Shown piece by piece: positions 34,030-41,405 of a DNA stretch of 63,753 nt (position 1 is the stretch's first letter; each line of letters starts with the position of its first letter). Source of the stretch: Acidobacteriota bacterium (GTDB taxonomy: Bacteria; Acidobacteriota; Vicinamibacteria; Vicinamibacterales; CAVVIG01); NCBI GenBank assembly GCA_016195265.1, contig JACPZW010000011.1:1-63753 (forward strand), written 5' to 3'. Both the position numbers and the translations under genes were made by a program. The notes under the pieces were generated by a model, which saw only the letters and a program-made list of their open reading frames with translations, was not told where the DNA came from and made no database searches.

Positions 34030-35519
34030 CTCCGGGCGCGCTGAACGCGATTGTTCCCATGGCGTGCGTCACCGCGGCGGGCATCGCCGCGATGGTCGCC
34101 GAGTCGTTTCGCGAGCCGGGCGAACACATGCCGATCGCAGGACTCGGCCTCGTCGGGCTCATCGGCGCGGCGATCTCCGCCGTCTTGCTCTGGAATCACA
34201 ACACGTCGAGCTTCGGGCTGGTATCAGCCGACAACTTCGGTCTCTTCGTCACGCTGATCCTCGTCTGCGTCGGCGTGCTGACGCTCGCCATCTCCGGCCC
34301 GACGATCGAGCGCGAGCGGCTGCCGGCCGGCGAGCACTACGCCCTCACGCTGTTCGCGCTCGCGGGCATGATGCTCATGGCGACAGCGACGGATCTGCTC
34401 GTCATCTTCCTCGCGCTCGAAGTGTTGTCGCTGGCCGTCTACGTGCTCACCGGCCTGCGCCGCGATTCGCCCGTCGCGAGCGAAGCCGCGTTCAAGTACT
34501 TTCTGCTCGGGGCGTTCTCGAGCGCGTTCTTCCTTTACGGCATCGCGTTCACCTACGGCGTGACCGGGAGCACGCACCTCGATCGCATCGGCAGCGTCAT
34601 TGCTGCCGGGGCGGCGCAGGAGACGTTGATGCAGCGGCTCGCGCTCGGGCTGCTCCTCGTCGGCTTCGCGTTCAAGGTGTCGGCGGTGCCGTTCCACATG
34701 TGGACGCCGGACGCCTACGAAGGCGCGCCGTCCTCGGTCACCGGCTTCATGTCCACAGGCGTCAAAGCCGCGGCGTTCGCGGCGTTCGTGCGCGTGTTCC
34801 TCTCGGCGTTCGAGCCGATGCGCGCGGACTGGGGTGCCGTCCTCTGGGTCGTGGCGGCCGCGACGATGATCCTGGGCACGGTGGTCGGGGTCGTGCAGCC
34901 GAACATCAAGCGCATGCTCGCGTACTCGAGCATCGCGCACGGCGGCTACCTGCTCGTCGCGCTGCTCTCGGGGAACGACCTCGGCAAGGGCGCCGTGCTG
35001 TTCTACCTGCTGACCTACGCCGTCACGAATCTCGGCGCCTTCGGCGTCATCGGCCTGCTGGAGAGCGCTGGAACCCAGCCATCAGCCATCAGCCATCAGC
35101 CATTCATTCCAGCCACCGGCCACCAGCCACCGAATGATCAAGTGCGAGACTACGCCGGGCTGTGGCATACGCATCCGATGCTGGCCGGCCTGATGACGGT
35201 CTTCCTGCTCTCGCTCAGCGGCTTCCCGCCGATGGCCGGCTTCATCGCCAAGTGGTACGTCTTCACTGCCGCGATGAAGGCGGGCTATAGCGGCCTCGCG
35301 ATCATCGGCGTGCTGACGAGCGTCGTCTCGGTCTTCTTCTACCTGCGGGTCGTCGTGATGATGTACATGACGGAAGGCGAGCGGCCCGCGGCGTTCCCGG
35401 CGGTGCCGAGGATGGCCGGCCTCGCGCTCGTCGTCTCGGCGATCGTGATCTTCTATCTCGGCATCCTTCCCGCGCGCGTCCTCGACTGGGCCGCGCAGTC
35501 CATCGGCACGATTTTCTGA
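34026..35519 (+). CDS. nuoN: NADH-quinone oxidoreductase subunit N
   Basis: A 497-residue antiporter-like subunit. Motifs are FLALEVLSLAVYVLTGLRRDSPVASEAAFKYFLLGAFSSAFFLYG, FKVSAVPFHMWTPDAYEGAPSSVTGFMSTGVKAAAFAAF and IKRMLAYSSIAHGGYLLVAL. Residues about 350-370 (TQPSAISHQPFIPATGHQPP) come from heptamer repeats and replace a loop before DYAGLWHTHPMLAGLM. ATG overlaps the nuoM stop (ATGA). Last gene of the nuo operon. Confidence 0.97.
   Translation: MTPGALNAIVPMACVTAAGIAAMVAESFREPGEHMPIAGLGLVGLIGAAISAVLLWNHNTSSFGLVSADNFGLFVTLILVCVGVLTLAISGPTIERERLPAGEHYALTLFALAGMMLMATATDLLVIFLALEVLSLAVYVLTGLRRDSPVASEAAFKYFLLGAFSSAFFLYGIAFTYGVTGSTHLDRIGSVIAAGAAQETLMQRLALGLLLVGFAFKVSAVPFHMWTPDAYEGAPSSVTGFMSTGVKAAAFAAFVRVFLSAFEPMRADWGAVLWVVAAATMILGTVVGVVQPNIKRMLAYSSIAHGGYLLVALLSGNDLGKGAVLFYLLTYAVTNLGAFGVIGLLESAGTQPSAISHQPFIPATGHQPPNDQVRDYAGLWHTHPMLAGLMTVFLLSLSGFPPMAGFIAKWYVFTAAMKAGYSGLAIIGVLTSVVSVFFYLRVVVMMYMTEGERPAAFPAVPRMAGLALVVSAIVIFYLGILPARVLDWAAQSIGTIF
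35076..35130. repeat. CAGCCAT/CAGCCAC heptamer arrays in frame in nuoN
   Basis: Four perfect CAGCCAT units (35076-35103), then CAGCCAC, CGGCCAC and CAGCCAC (35110-35130). This orientation has no stop codon; the reverse complement ATGGCTG contains TGA in its cycle and is found only between genes (51093, 63521). Confidence 0.93.
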
Positions 35520-35554
35520 ACCACTGCATTGATCGGGAGGCAGGGCACGCGATG

Positions 35555-35965
35555 CTACTCGGCCGGCGGAAGGGGATGAGTGCTGAGCGTTTCGATCGGC
35601 TGCAGGCCAACGTGCGCGTACGCCTGCAGCAGACGCAGTACCACGTCGTGAACCCGAGCGGCGCCGCGCCCATGGACAACCGCGTCGTGTTCGGCGCGAT
35701 TCTCGAGCTTTTCCCAGAGATCGTCGGGGATCTCCTCCAGCAACAACGCGGCAATCGATCGATCATGGGGTCGGCGACGGCTCGCCGTCGCCCGCTGCAA
35801 CACGTTGAGCACCTGCTGCGCGAACTGATTGAATTGCGCTTCTGAAAACGGCTTGTGCCTCACGTGGTCGATCGCGATCAGGTAAGAACCGTCCTTGGAG
35901 GCGTCGATGGTTCCCCGACACCGTGGTTCCTTCCCGCGTCGGCGGCCGACTTGGCGGTGATACAT
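35555..35965 (-). CDS. Unknown small protein divergent from an S24 repressor
   Basis: A protein of 136 residues from ATG 35965. Third-position GC is high on this strand (GACGGTTCTTACCTGATCGC and onward), supporting it over the overlapping plus-strand frame. The middle reads SYLIAIDHVRHKPFSEAQF, and the C-terminal half (PDDLWEKLENRAEHDAVVHG) resembles the helical ribbon-helix-helix or antitoxin style, but I recognise no family. It is transcribed away from the S24 regulator, with the palindrome at 36021-36036 between them, so it is a likely target of that regulator. The start is uncertain; an upstream start at 36061 would swallow the operator. Confidence 0.5.
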   Translation of the reverse strand: MYHRQVGRRRGKEPRCRGTIDASKDGSYLIAIDHVRHKPFSEAQFNQFAQQVLNVLQRATASRRRPHDRSIAALLLEEIPDDLWEKLENRAEHDAVVHGRGAARVHDVVLRLLQAYAHVGLQPIETLSTHPLPPAE

Positions 35966-36020
35966 CGGGACTTTCAGACCTCTTGATATTTGACCCCGCG
36001 TGAGCGACGATGCCGGCAGT

Positions 36021-36036
36021 ATAGAACAGCTTCTAT
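36021..36036. promoter_or_regulatory. Palindromic operator candidate
   Basis: ATAGAA-CAGC-TTCTAT, a perfect 6+4+6 dyad in a locally AT-rich intergenic strip between the divergent unknown gene and the XRE/S24 regulator. Position and symmetry fit an autoregulatory operator for a dimeric cI/LexA-like repressor. Confidence 0.55.
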
Positions 36037-36072
36037 GGTCGCCGTCGGGCATTCCGTTCACGATTTTCAGTC

Positions 36073-36906
36073 GTGGACAATCTGCGATGGGCTCTTGGGC
36101 GACGTGTGCGGGAACTGCGGACCGGGTTGAAGATCTCGCAGGAGCAGCTCGCTGAACGGTCCGATCTGCACTGGACGCACATCAGCGGGATTGAACGTGG
36201 CCAATACAACATCAGCCTCACCACGCTCAACCGCCTGGCTAAGGGGTTCGGCCTCCCGCTTTCCGAGCTGTTTGCCGGCGTCGGTGAGGCGCGCCAGCGC
36301 GTAAACCCGCGGCACTCCGACAAAACGAGGCGCCGCAGACTGTCGGCCGCCCGTGCCCGCGGCATCGAAGCCTTGCCGGTCAGCGTCACCGCCCTCGGGG
36401 ACTCTCGCGCGCCGGCGCTGAGGATTGTGCTGCCTCGCCGCGCGGATCGCTACGTCACGTGCGTACCGCTGGTCTCGCTCAAAGCTGCGGCAGGAGCGTT
36501 CAGCGATCCACAACACGTCGAAGATGACAAATGGGAATGGGTTGAGCTCAACTCGAAACGACGCTTACGCCCAGGAATGTTCGTGGCTCAAGTCGTCGGC
36601 AAATCCATGGAGCCGGGAATTCCCGACGGCTCGTTCTGCTTGTTCGCCGCGCCCGTCGTCGGAACACGACAAGGGAAGACCGTGCTCGTCCAATTGCGTG
36701 ACACGGCCGATGCTGAAACGGGCGAGCGCTACACTGTCAAACGCTATAGCAGCGAGAAAATTCAAGTCGGCGGATCGTGGCGCCACTCGAGGATCACGCT
36801 CAAGCCGAACAACCCGAAGTTCACGCCGATTGAACTGAACGACCCGGACGGGGGACAGCTACAAGTCATTGCCGAATACCTTGAGGTTCTGGGTCGTGAC
36901 CGATGA
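36073..36906 (+). CDS. XRE-family regulator with S24 (LexA/cI-like) peptidase domain
   Basis: A 277-residue repressor. The N-terminal helix-turn-helix has [60 protein letters not shown] (residues 8-66). A basic linker is followed by an S24-type domain with [19 protein letters not shown] (nucleophile Ser near residue 178) and VLVQLRD. This is the architecture of self-cleaving phage-type repressors induced by DNA damage. The GTG at 36073 is the first codon before the fold. Its last 48 bases overlap the convergent cysH end. No phage genes are nearby, so it may be a stress regulator or prophage relic. Confidence 0.88.
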   Translation: MDNLRWALGRRVRELRTGLKISQEQLAERSDLHWTHISGIERGQYNISLTTLNRLAKGFGLPLSELFAGVGEARQRVNPRHSDKTRRRRLSAARARGIEALPVSVTALGDSRAPALRIVLPRRADRYVTCVPLVSLKAAAGAFSDPQHVEDDKWEWVELNSKRRLRPGMFVAQVVGKSMEPGIPDGSFCLFAAPVVGTRQGKTVLVQLRDTADAETGERYTVKRYSSEKIQVGGSWRHSRITLKPNNPKFTPIELNDPDGGQLQVIAEYLEVLGRDR

Positions 36907-37530
36907 CTCCTGGATATGGATTCCGCATTCGAGCTTTTGTCCCCCCCAGCGCCCCGACCGCGGATTCGACGGATCGAGCGGCAACGACGTACACGGCTCG
37001 CAGCCGATGCTCGTGTATCCCCGATCGTAAAGCGGCAACATCGGAATGCCCCGAGCCTTCGCGTAGTGCCACACCTCTTGTGTCGACCATCGTGCCAGCG
37101 GGCTGACTTTCCGGATGGTGTTGCCTCCCGGCAACGTAAACGGTTCAACTTCCTCGAGTGACGCGCGCGACGGCGACTGCTCGCGCCGCAATCCCGTGAA
37201 CCACGTGTCGTACTCCGCGAGCGCCGCGAAGATCGGGCCGACCTTGTGGCGCGCGCAGCAATCGTCGGTGCTTGTGTGCCATAGACCTGGCGACGGCTCC
37301 TCGGCGCGCAGGTTCACCAGACGAAGCCCCCAGCGTCGCGTGAGCTCGTCGCGGTAGACGTATGTCTCGGCGAAATGGTGGACGGTGTCGAGAAACAGGA
37401 CCGGAATGTCGGCGTGGATCTCCCGGAGCATGTGCAGGACGACGACGTCCTCGGCCTGAAAGCTGCACGTGATGCACGGCGCCTTGCAGGCGTGAATCGC
37501 GTCGGCGACGATGCTTTTTGCGAACGTCAT
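36859..37530 (-). CDS. cysH: Phosphoadenylyl-/adenylyl-sulfate reductase
   Basis: A 223-residue reductase converting activated sulfate to sulfite. PP-loop-like [14 protein letters not shown], the pair DDCCARHK and the IGCEPCT motif give the CC...CxxC set that in the family binds a [4Fe-4S] cluster and indicates APS rather than PAPS as substrate. The catalytic ECGIHIQE is present. It overlaps cysN by 4 bases (ATGA) and is the last gene of the sulfate operon. Confidence 0.95.
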   Translation of the reverse strand: MTFAKSIVADAIHACKAPCITCSFQAEDVVVLHMLREIHADIPVLFLDTVHHFAETYVYRDELTRRWGLRLVNLRAEEPSPGLWHTSTDDCCARHKVGPIFAALAEYDTWFTGLRREQSPSRASLEEVEPFTLPGGNTIRKVSPLARWSTQEVWHYAKARGIPMLPLYDRGYTSIGCEPCTSLPLDPSNPRSGRWGGQKLECGIHIQESSVTTQNLKVFGNDL

Positions 37531-38828
37531 ATCAGAATCTCCTCGAGTGCGCGGCGAACGGCCTCGACCGCGTCGCCGTCAGAAGGGGCCGCTCGCGCGA
37601 GCCGCGCCAGACGTTCAGCCGCGCTCGGGTACTCGACATGGACCGGCGCTTCTCCGAGCGGGTCGGCGATCATGCCGGCACCAGCGGTGAAGTTCGTCGC
37701 CGGGTCAATCAGAATGAAACTGCCGGTGCTGCGATTGTCCGCGTAGCGATCGAAGACGACCGGCTGCGCGGTCGTGACAGTGACGGCCGCGATCTGATTC
37801 AGGAAGAGCCCACGATCGACCTCCGCCGTCACGGTTCGCGCGCCGAATTTCAGCAGGTAGACACGCGACGGGTCCAGTGGACGCTCGTCCATCCACACGA
37901 CCTCCGCCGCGAATCGCCGTCCGATGTGCGCGGGGCCGGCCGCCAGCACGTCGCCGCGGCTGATGTCGACGTCGGCGTCCAGGGTCAACGTCATCGACAT
38001 CGGCGCGTGCGCCACGTCCAGATCGCCGTCCCAGGTGACAAGGCGTGTGACGTGCGCCGATCGTCCCGACGGCCACGCGGTCACGACATCGCCGGGGCGA
38101 ACCGTGCCCGACACGATCTGTCCGGCATAGCCGCGGAAGCCGTCGTTGGGCCGGATCACGAGCTGGACTGGAAAGCGAAACGGCTTGTCCGCGGGCGCGC
38201 GATCGACGTCGACGGTCTCCAGAAACTGCAGCAGGCAGCGCTCGTCGAACCACGGGGTCCGTTCGCTTCGCGTGATGACGTTGTCGCCGTGCAGCGCGCT
38301 GAGCGGAATGGGATGGATGGTGGTGCCGTGGAGCAGCTCGGTGAAATCGTCGCTGATCGTTTCGAACACACCGCGATCGAAGTCGACCAGATCCATCTTG
38401 TTCACGGCGACGACGAAATGGCGGATGCCGAGGAGCCGCGCGATGCGCGCGTGACGCCGCGACTGCACGCGCACGCCGTGCCGCGCGTCCACCAGGAGGA
38501 CTGCGACGTCCGCTGTCGACGCGCCGGTCGCCATGTTGCGCGTGTACTGCTCGTGCCCGGGCGTGTCGGCGAGGATGAACGTGCGGGCGGAGGTGGCGAA
38601 ATAGCGGTACGCCACGTCGATCGTGATGCCCTGCTCGCGTTCAGCCTTCAAGCCATCGGTGAACAGCGAGAAGTCGATCGGGCCCGCGGTGCGGTTGCGC
38701 GACGCCTTCTCGACCGACGTCACCTGATCCTCGTACACCGCCCGCGAGTCGTACAGCAGCCGCCCAATCAACGTGCTCTTCCCATCGTCGACGCTGCCGG
38801 CGGTGCAGATACGCAGGAGCCCCGACAT
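37527..38828 (-). CDS. cysN: Sulfate adenylyltransferase subunit 1 (GTPase)
   Basis: A 433-residue EF-Tu-like GTPase that drives ATP-sulfurylase. G1 GSVDDGKST (residues 11-19), G3 DTPGHEQYTRNMATGAS and G4 NKMDLVDFD are intact, followed by the beta-barrel domains. It has no C-terminal CysC kinase domain, consistent with an APS-using pathway. ATG 38828 overlaps the cysD TGA. Confidence 0.96.
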   Translation of the reverse strand: MSGLLRICTAGSVDDGKSTLIGRLLYDSRAVYEDQVTSVEKASRNRTAGPIDFSLFTDGLKAEREQGITIDVAYRYFATSARTFILADTPGHEQYTRNMATGASTADVAVLLVDARHGVRVQSRRHARIARLLGIRHFVVAVNKMDLVDFDRGVFETISDDFTELLHGTTIHPIPLSALHGDNVITRSERTPWFDERCLLQFLETVDVDRAPADKPFRFPVQLVIRPNDGFRGYAGQIVSGTVRPGDVVTAWPSGRSAHVTRLVTWDGDLDVAHAPMSMTLTLDADVDISRGDVLAAGPAHIGRRFAAEVVWMDERPLDPSRVYLLKFGARTVTAEVDRGLFLNQIAAVTVTTAQPVVFDRYADNRSTGSFILIDPATNFTAGAGMIADPLGEAPVHVEYPSAAERLARLARAAPSDGDAVEAVRRALEEILI

Positions 38829-39727
38829 CAGAAATACCCTTCCCGTTTCTTCAGCTCCATCGATCCATCCTGATCGTGATCGATGACGCGGAGCTGGCGC
38901 TCGGAGTGGCGGCTCGCGATCAGCTCCTCGATGATCTTGGGGACCGTGTCGGCGGTGGAGCGGACCGCGCCGGTGCACGGCGAACAGCCGAGCGAACGCA
39001 TGCGACACCTCACGCGTTGCGGGCGCTCGCCCGGCAAGCACGGCACGAACCCCTGCTCGGGGATGAGCAGCGCGTCGCCGCGGACGATGACCTCGCGCTC
39101 TTTGGCGAAGTACAGCGGGACGATCGGGATGTGTTCCGCGTCGATGTAGCGCCAGACGTCGATCTCCGTCCAGTTCGAGAGCGGAAAGACGCGAATGCTC
39201 TCGCCCGGACCCACGCGGCCGTTCAGGAGGTTCCACAACTCGGGCCGCTGGCGCTTCGGGTCCCATTGTCCCTTCGAGTCGCGCAGCGAGAAGATCCGTT
39301 CCTTGGCGCGCGATCGCTCTTCGTCGCGTCGTGCGCCGCCAAACGCCGCATCGAAGCCCCCGGCCTGAAGCGCATCGAGCAGCGCCCGCGTTTTGAGGAG
39401 ACCGCAGCACCGCTGTGTTCCGACCAGAAACGGCTGCGTCCCGTCCGCAATCGCCTCCTCGTTGGCGTGCACGATCAGCCGGACGCCGGCGCCTGCCGTG
39501 CAGCGATCGCGGAACTCGATCATCTCGCGGAACTTGTAGGTCGTGTCGACGTGCAGCAGCGGAAATGGAATCGGCCCGGGAAAGAATGCCTTCTGCGCGA
39601 GGCGCAACATCACCGACGAGTCCTTCCCGATCGAATAGAGCATCACGGGCCGCTCGAATTCCGCGACGACCTCGCGGAGGATGTGGAGGCTCTCGGCTTC
39701 GAGCGCGCGCAGGTGATCAAGCGGCAT
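38828..39727 (-). CDS. cysD: Sulfate adenylyltransferase subunit 2
   Basis: A 299-residue PP-loop ATP-pyrophosphatase forming APS from ATP and sulfate with CysN. PP-loop [38 protein letters not shown] and [19 protein letters not shown] are typical. ATG 39727 ([16 protein letters not shown]) is the family start. It overlaps the exporter gene by 11 bases. Confidence 0.97.
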   Translation of the reverse strand: MPLDHLRALEAESLHILREVVAEFERPVMLYSIGKDSSVMLRLAQKAFFPGPIPFPLLHVDTTYKFREMIEFRDRCTAGAGVRLIVHANEEAIADGTQPFLVGTQRCCGLLKTRALLDALQAGGFDAAFGGARRDEERSRAKERIFSLRDSKGQWDPKRQRPELWNLLNGRVGPGESIRVFPLSNWTEIDVWRYIDAEHIPIVPLYFAKEREVIVRGDALLIPEQGFVPCLPGERPQRVRCRMRSLGCSPCTGAVRSTADTVPKIIEELIASRHSERQLRVIDHDQDGSMELKKREGYF

Positions 39728-40577
39728 AGTGGATCCTGCTCCTCGAACCGGCTCCGGAGAAGAACCGCGCAAGCAGCCACGCGTCGATGAGAATGACGAC
39801 GACCATCACGAGGTATGCGGCGCCGCTTTCGACCAGGCGCAGATCCTTCAGCAGGGCCGACAGGCCGAACGACACGACCCATGCGTCGAAGCTAAGACAG
39901 ACGCGACGGAACGTCTCGGGTTGAATGTGGCGGATCAGCAGCGCGCCGACCGGGACGCCGATCGCCACGCTCGGCACCATATACGGAACGAGGGCGAGGC
40001 TGCTGGGGACAAAGAGACCAGCCGTGGCGTACGCCACGGCGGCGAGCGACGATTCCGCGAGCCGGGCGAAGCCCAGGGCGGCGCGAAACTCCTGCTTCGA
40101 GAATCCCTGATTATTCAACGCGACCGCGAGCGGCGGGCCCGAGATGGTCGTGACCGCGTACAGCACGCCCACGCCGCCGCCGAACACGACGCCGGCCGAT
40201 CGCTCCGAGCGGATCGGGCGTCGGTACCCGGCGGCCTGCACGAGGATCAGCGGCAGCAGCACGGCGAACGTTCCGAGCTTCAGCCAGCCCGGACTGAGCT
40301 TCGAGACGACCAGCGTGCCGACGACGATGCCGGGCGCCAGCCCAACGACGATCGGCAGCACGCGGCGCCACACGGCCGGCAGCGCCGCCCGGTTCACCCA
40401 CAGGACGTAGGCGTTGAGCGCGACCTCCATCAGGACGAGCGCCGGATTCAGCGTCCGGTTGGTCAGTAACAGCAGCGCAAGCGGAACGGTGATCGACGAG
40501 AACCCGTATCCGAGCGCGCCGTTGACGACGGCCGCGGCCAGCGTGATCGCGCCGAGGGCGACTGCCTGAGAGGACAT
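39717..40577 (-). CDS. TauE/SafE (TSUP) family permease
   Basis: A 286-residue membrane protein with about eight hydrophobic helices and the two TSUP half-repeats ([19 protein letters not shown] near residue 20, and [25 protein letters not shown] near 130). TSUP proteins move sulfite, sulfoacetate or similar anions. Linkage to cysDNH suggests sulfate or sulfite transport. The start ATG overlaps the stop of the small upstream ORF as TGATG, so translation is probably coupled. Confidence 0.9.
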   Translation of the reverse strand: MSSQAVALGAITLAAAVVNGALGYGFSSITVPLALLLLTNRTLNPALVLMEVALNAYVLWVNRAALPAVWRRVLPIVVGLAPGIVVGTLVVSKLSPGWLKLGTFAVLLPLILVQAAGYRRPIRSERSAGVVFGGGVGVLYAVTTISGPPLAVALNNQGFSKQEFRAALGFARLAESSLAAVAYATAGLFVPSSLALVPYMVPSVAIGVPVGALLIRHIQPETFRRVCLSFDAWVVSFGLSALLKDLRLVESGAAYLVMVVVILIDAWLLARFFSGAGSRSRIHYAA

Positions 40578-40738
40578 CAGACGCTCAACCGATCGAGCGT
40601 CCGCACGACGGCCCCGGTCGCGCCGCTCATGATACCGGCGATCGCGCCGGCCCCACTCTGCGCCACAGCGGTGCGTGGCGCCAGGGCGGCGATCAGTCGC
40701 GCCGCCCGTCCGAATCCGAGAAATCTGATGAATTGCAT
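40577..40738 (-). CDS. Small 53-residue protein leading the sulfate operon
   Basis: Reads MQFIRFLGFGRAARLIAALA then PRTAVAQSGAGAIAGIMSGA to RLSV. AGAGGAG stands 6 bases before the ATG, and its TGA overlaps the permease ATG by one base (TGATG). An amphipathic or weakly hydrophobic N-terminus and a glycine/alanine-rich centre suggest a membrane-associated small protein. No family recognised. The strong ribosome-binding site and coupling support expression. Confidence 0.55.
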   Translation of the reverse strand: MQFIRFLGFGRAARLIAALAPRTAVAQSGAGAIAGIMSGATGAVVRTLDRLSV

Positions 40739-41097
40739 CTACGCTCCTCTCGCCGCGCGCGTTCGTACGCGCGCTCGTCAGCCGACTCACAAGGCTTGGC
40801 CAGCCGAGCGATCGGTCAGGGGAGAAGCGGAATGTGAAGAAAGATTAGCGGAGGCCTCTCACCAGCGGATCGCCGGCCCGATACACATGCATCGACAGAT
40901 GCTCGACGCGGCGGGGCGACAACGACAGGTGAGATGAATCAGCATCGAACGCCCACGTACATAGCACAGAGAGCCGGCCACGTGTCAAGCGCACCCGTGG
41001 GAGCGGCTGCCACCTTGAGTCATGCGAGGCCGCGCCCACGAGGCATGATCCTCGCGGGTGATCCTCCAGGAATTCGGGCTTGGATTCGCCTGTTCGC
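40739..41097. other. Non-coding region upstream of the sulfate operon and receptor 1
   Basis: No convincing gene. The minus-strand side should hold the sulfate-operon promoter; an inverted GCGCGCGTTCGTACGCGCGC is visible near 40755-40774 just ahead of the small ORF and could be an operator or a hairpin in its leader. A minus-strand frame through 40845-41102 lacks a start context and family resemblance. I saw no recognisable S-box-type riboswitch core. Confidence 0.4.
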
Positions 41098-41330
41098 ACC
41101 AAACTTCTGGAGATCGATGGTCGGGTTACATCATTTTACTTACCTATCGCGTTACGTACCCATCGCGGCGCTTGCGAAGGGGGGCTCTTCCGCCCATAAT
41201 CCACTCGTTCATTTTCGTTACGATTTCCGATCGACTTCCATCGGCTCTGCAGAGCGTCGGCGTCGGGTCCCTGGTGTCCGCTCATTCCCGAATGAGGGCT
41301 GGCATGAACTGGATTCGCGTTCGCATCGCG
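41098..41330 (+). promoter_or_regulatory. Conserved leader of TonB receptor 1
   Basis: Shares blocks with the leader of receptor 3 in the same order: ACCAAACTTCTGGA, TTACATCATTTTAC, GGCTCT...TCCG, ATAATC and TTCGT. The similarity extends into a fossil start region ATGAACTGGATTCGCGTTCG (41304) that aligns with the true start of receptor 3 (ATGAATCGGATTCGCATTCG). The receptor's own start lies 102 bases downstream. The -10-like CATAAT (41194-41199) is plausible. Confidence 0.65.
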
Positions 41331-41405
41331 CCTCTCGGCTCTCTCCGTAAACGCAGTCGACTTACCACGTCTCGGCCGGCCATTTCCTGCGAAAAGGAGT
41401 CTTCC

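Noticed and set aside
35552..35845. Plus-strand 97-residue frame after nuoN
   Set aside because: Codon-position GC favours the minus-strand frame over the same bases.
36073..36906. Prophage carrying the S24 repressor
   Set aside because: No integrase, structural or lysis genes and no attachment repeats are visible; neighbours are housekeeping operons.
40739..41097. SAM-type riboswitch ahead of the sulfate operon
   Set aside because: I could not recognise a conserved riboswitch core; only a GC-rich inverted repeat near the small ORF is visible.
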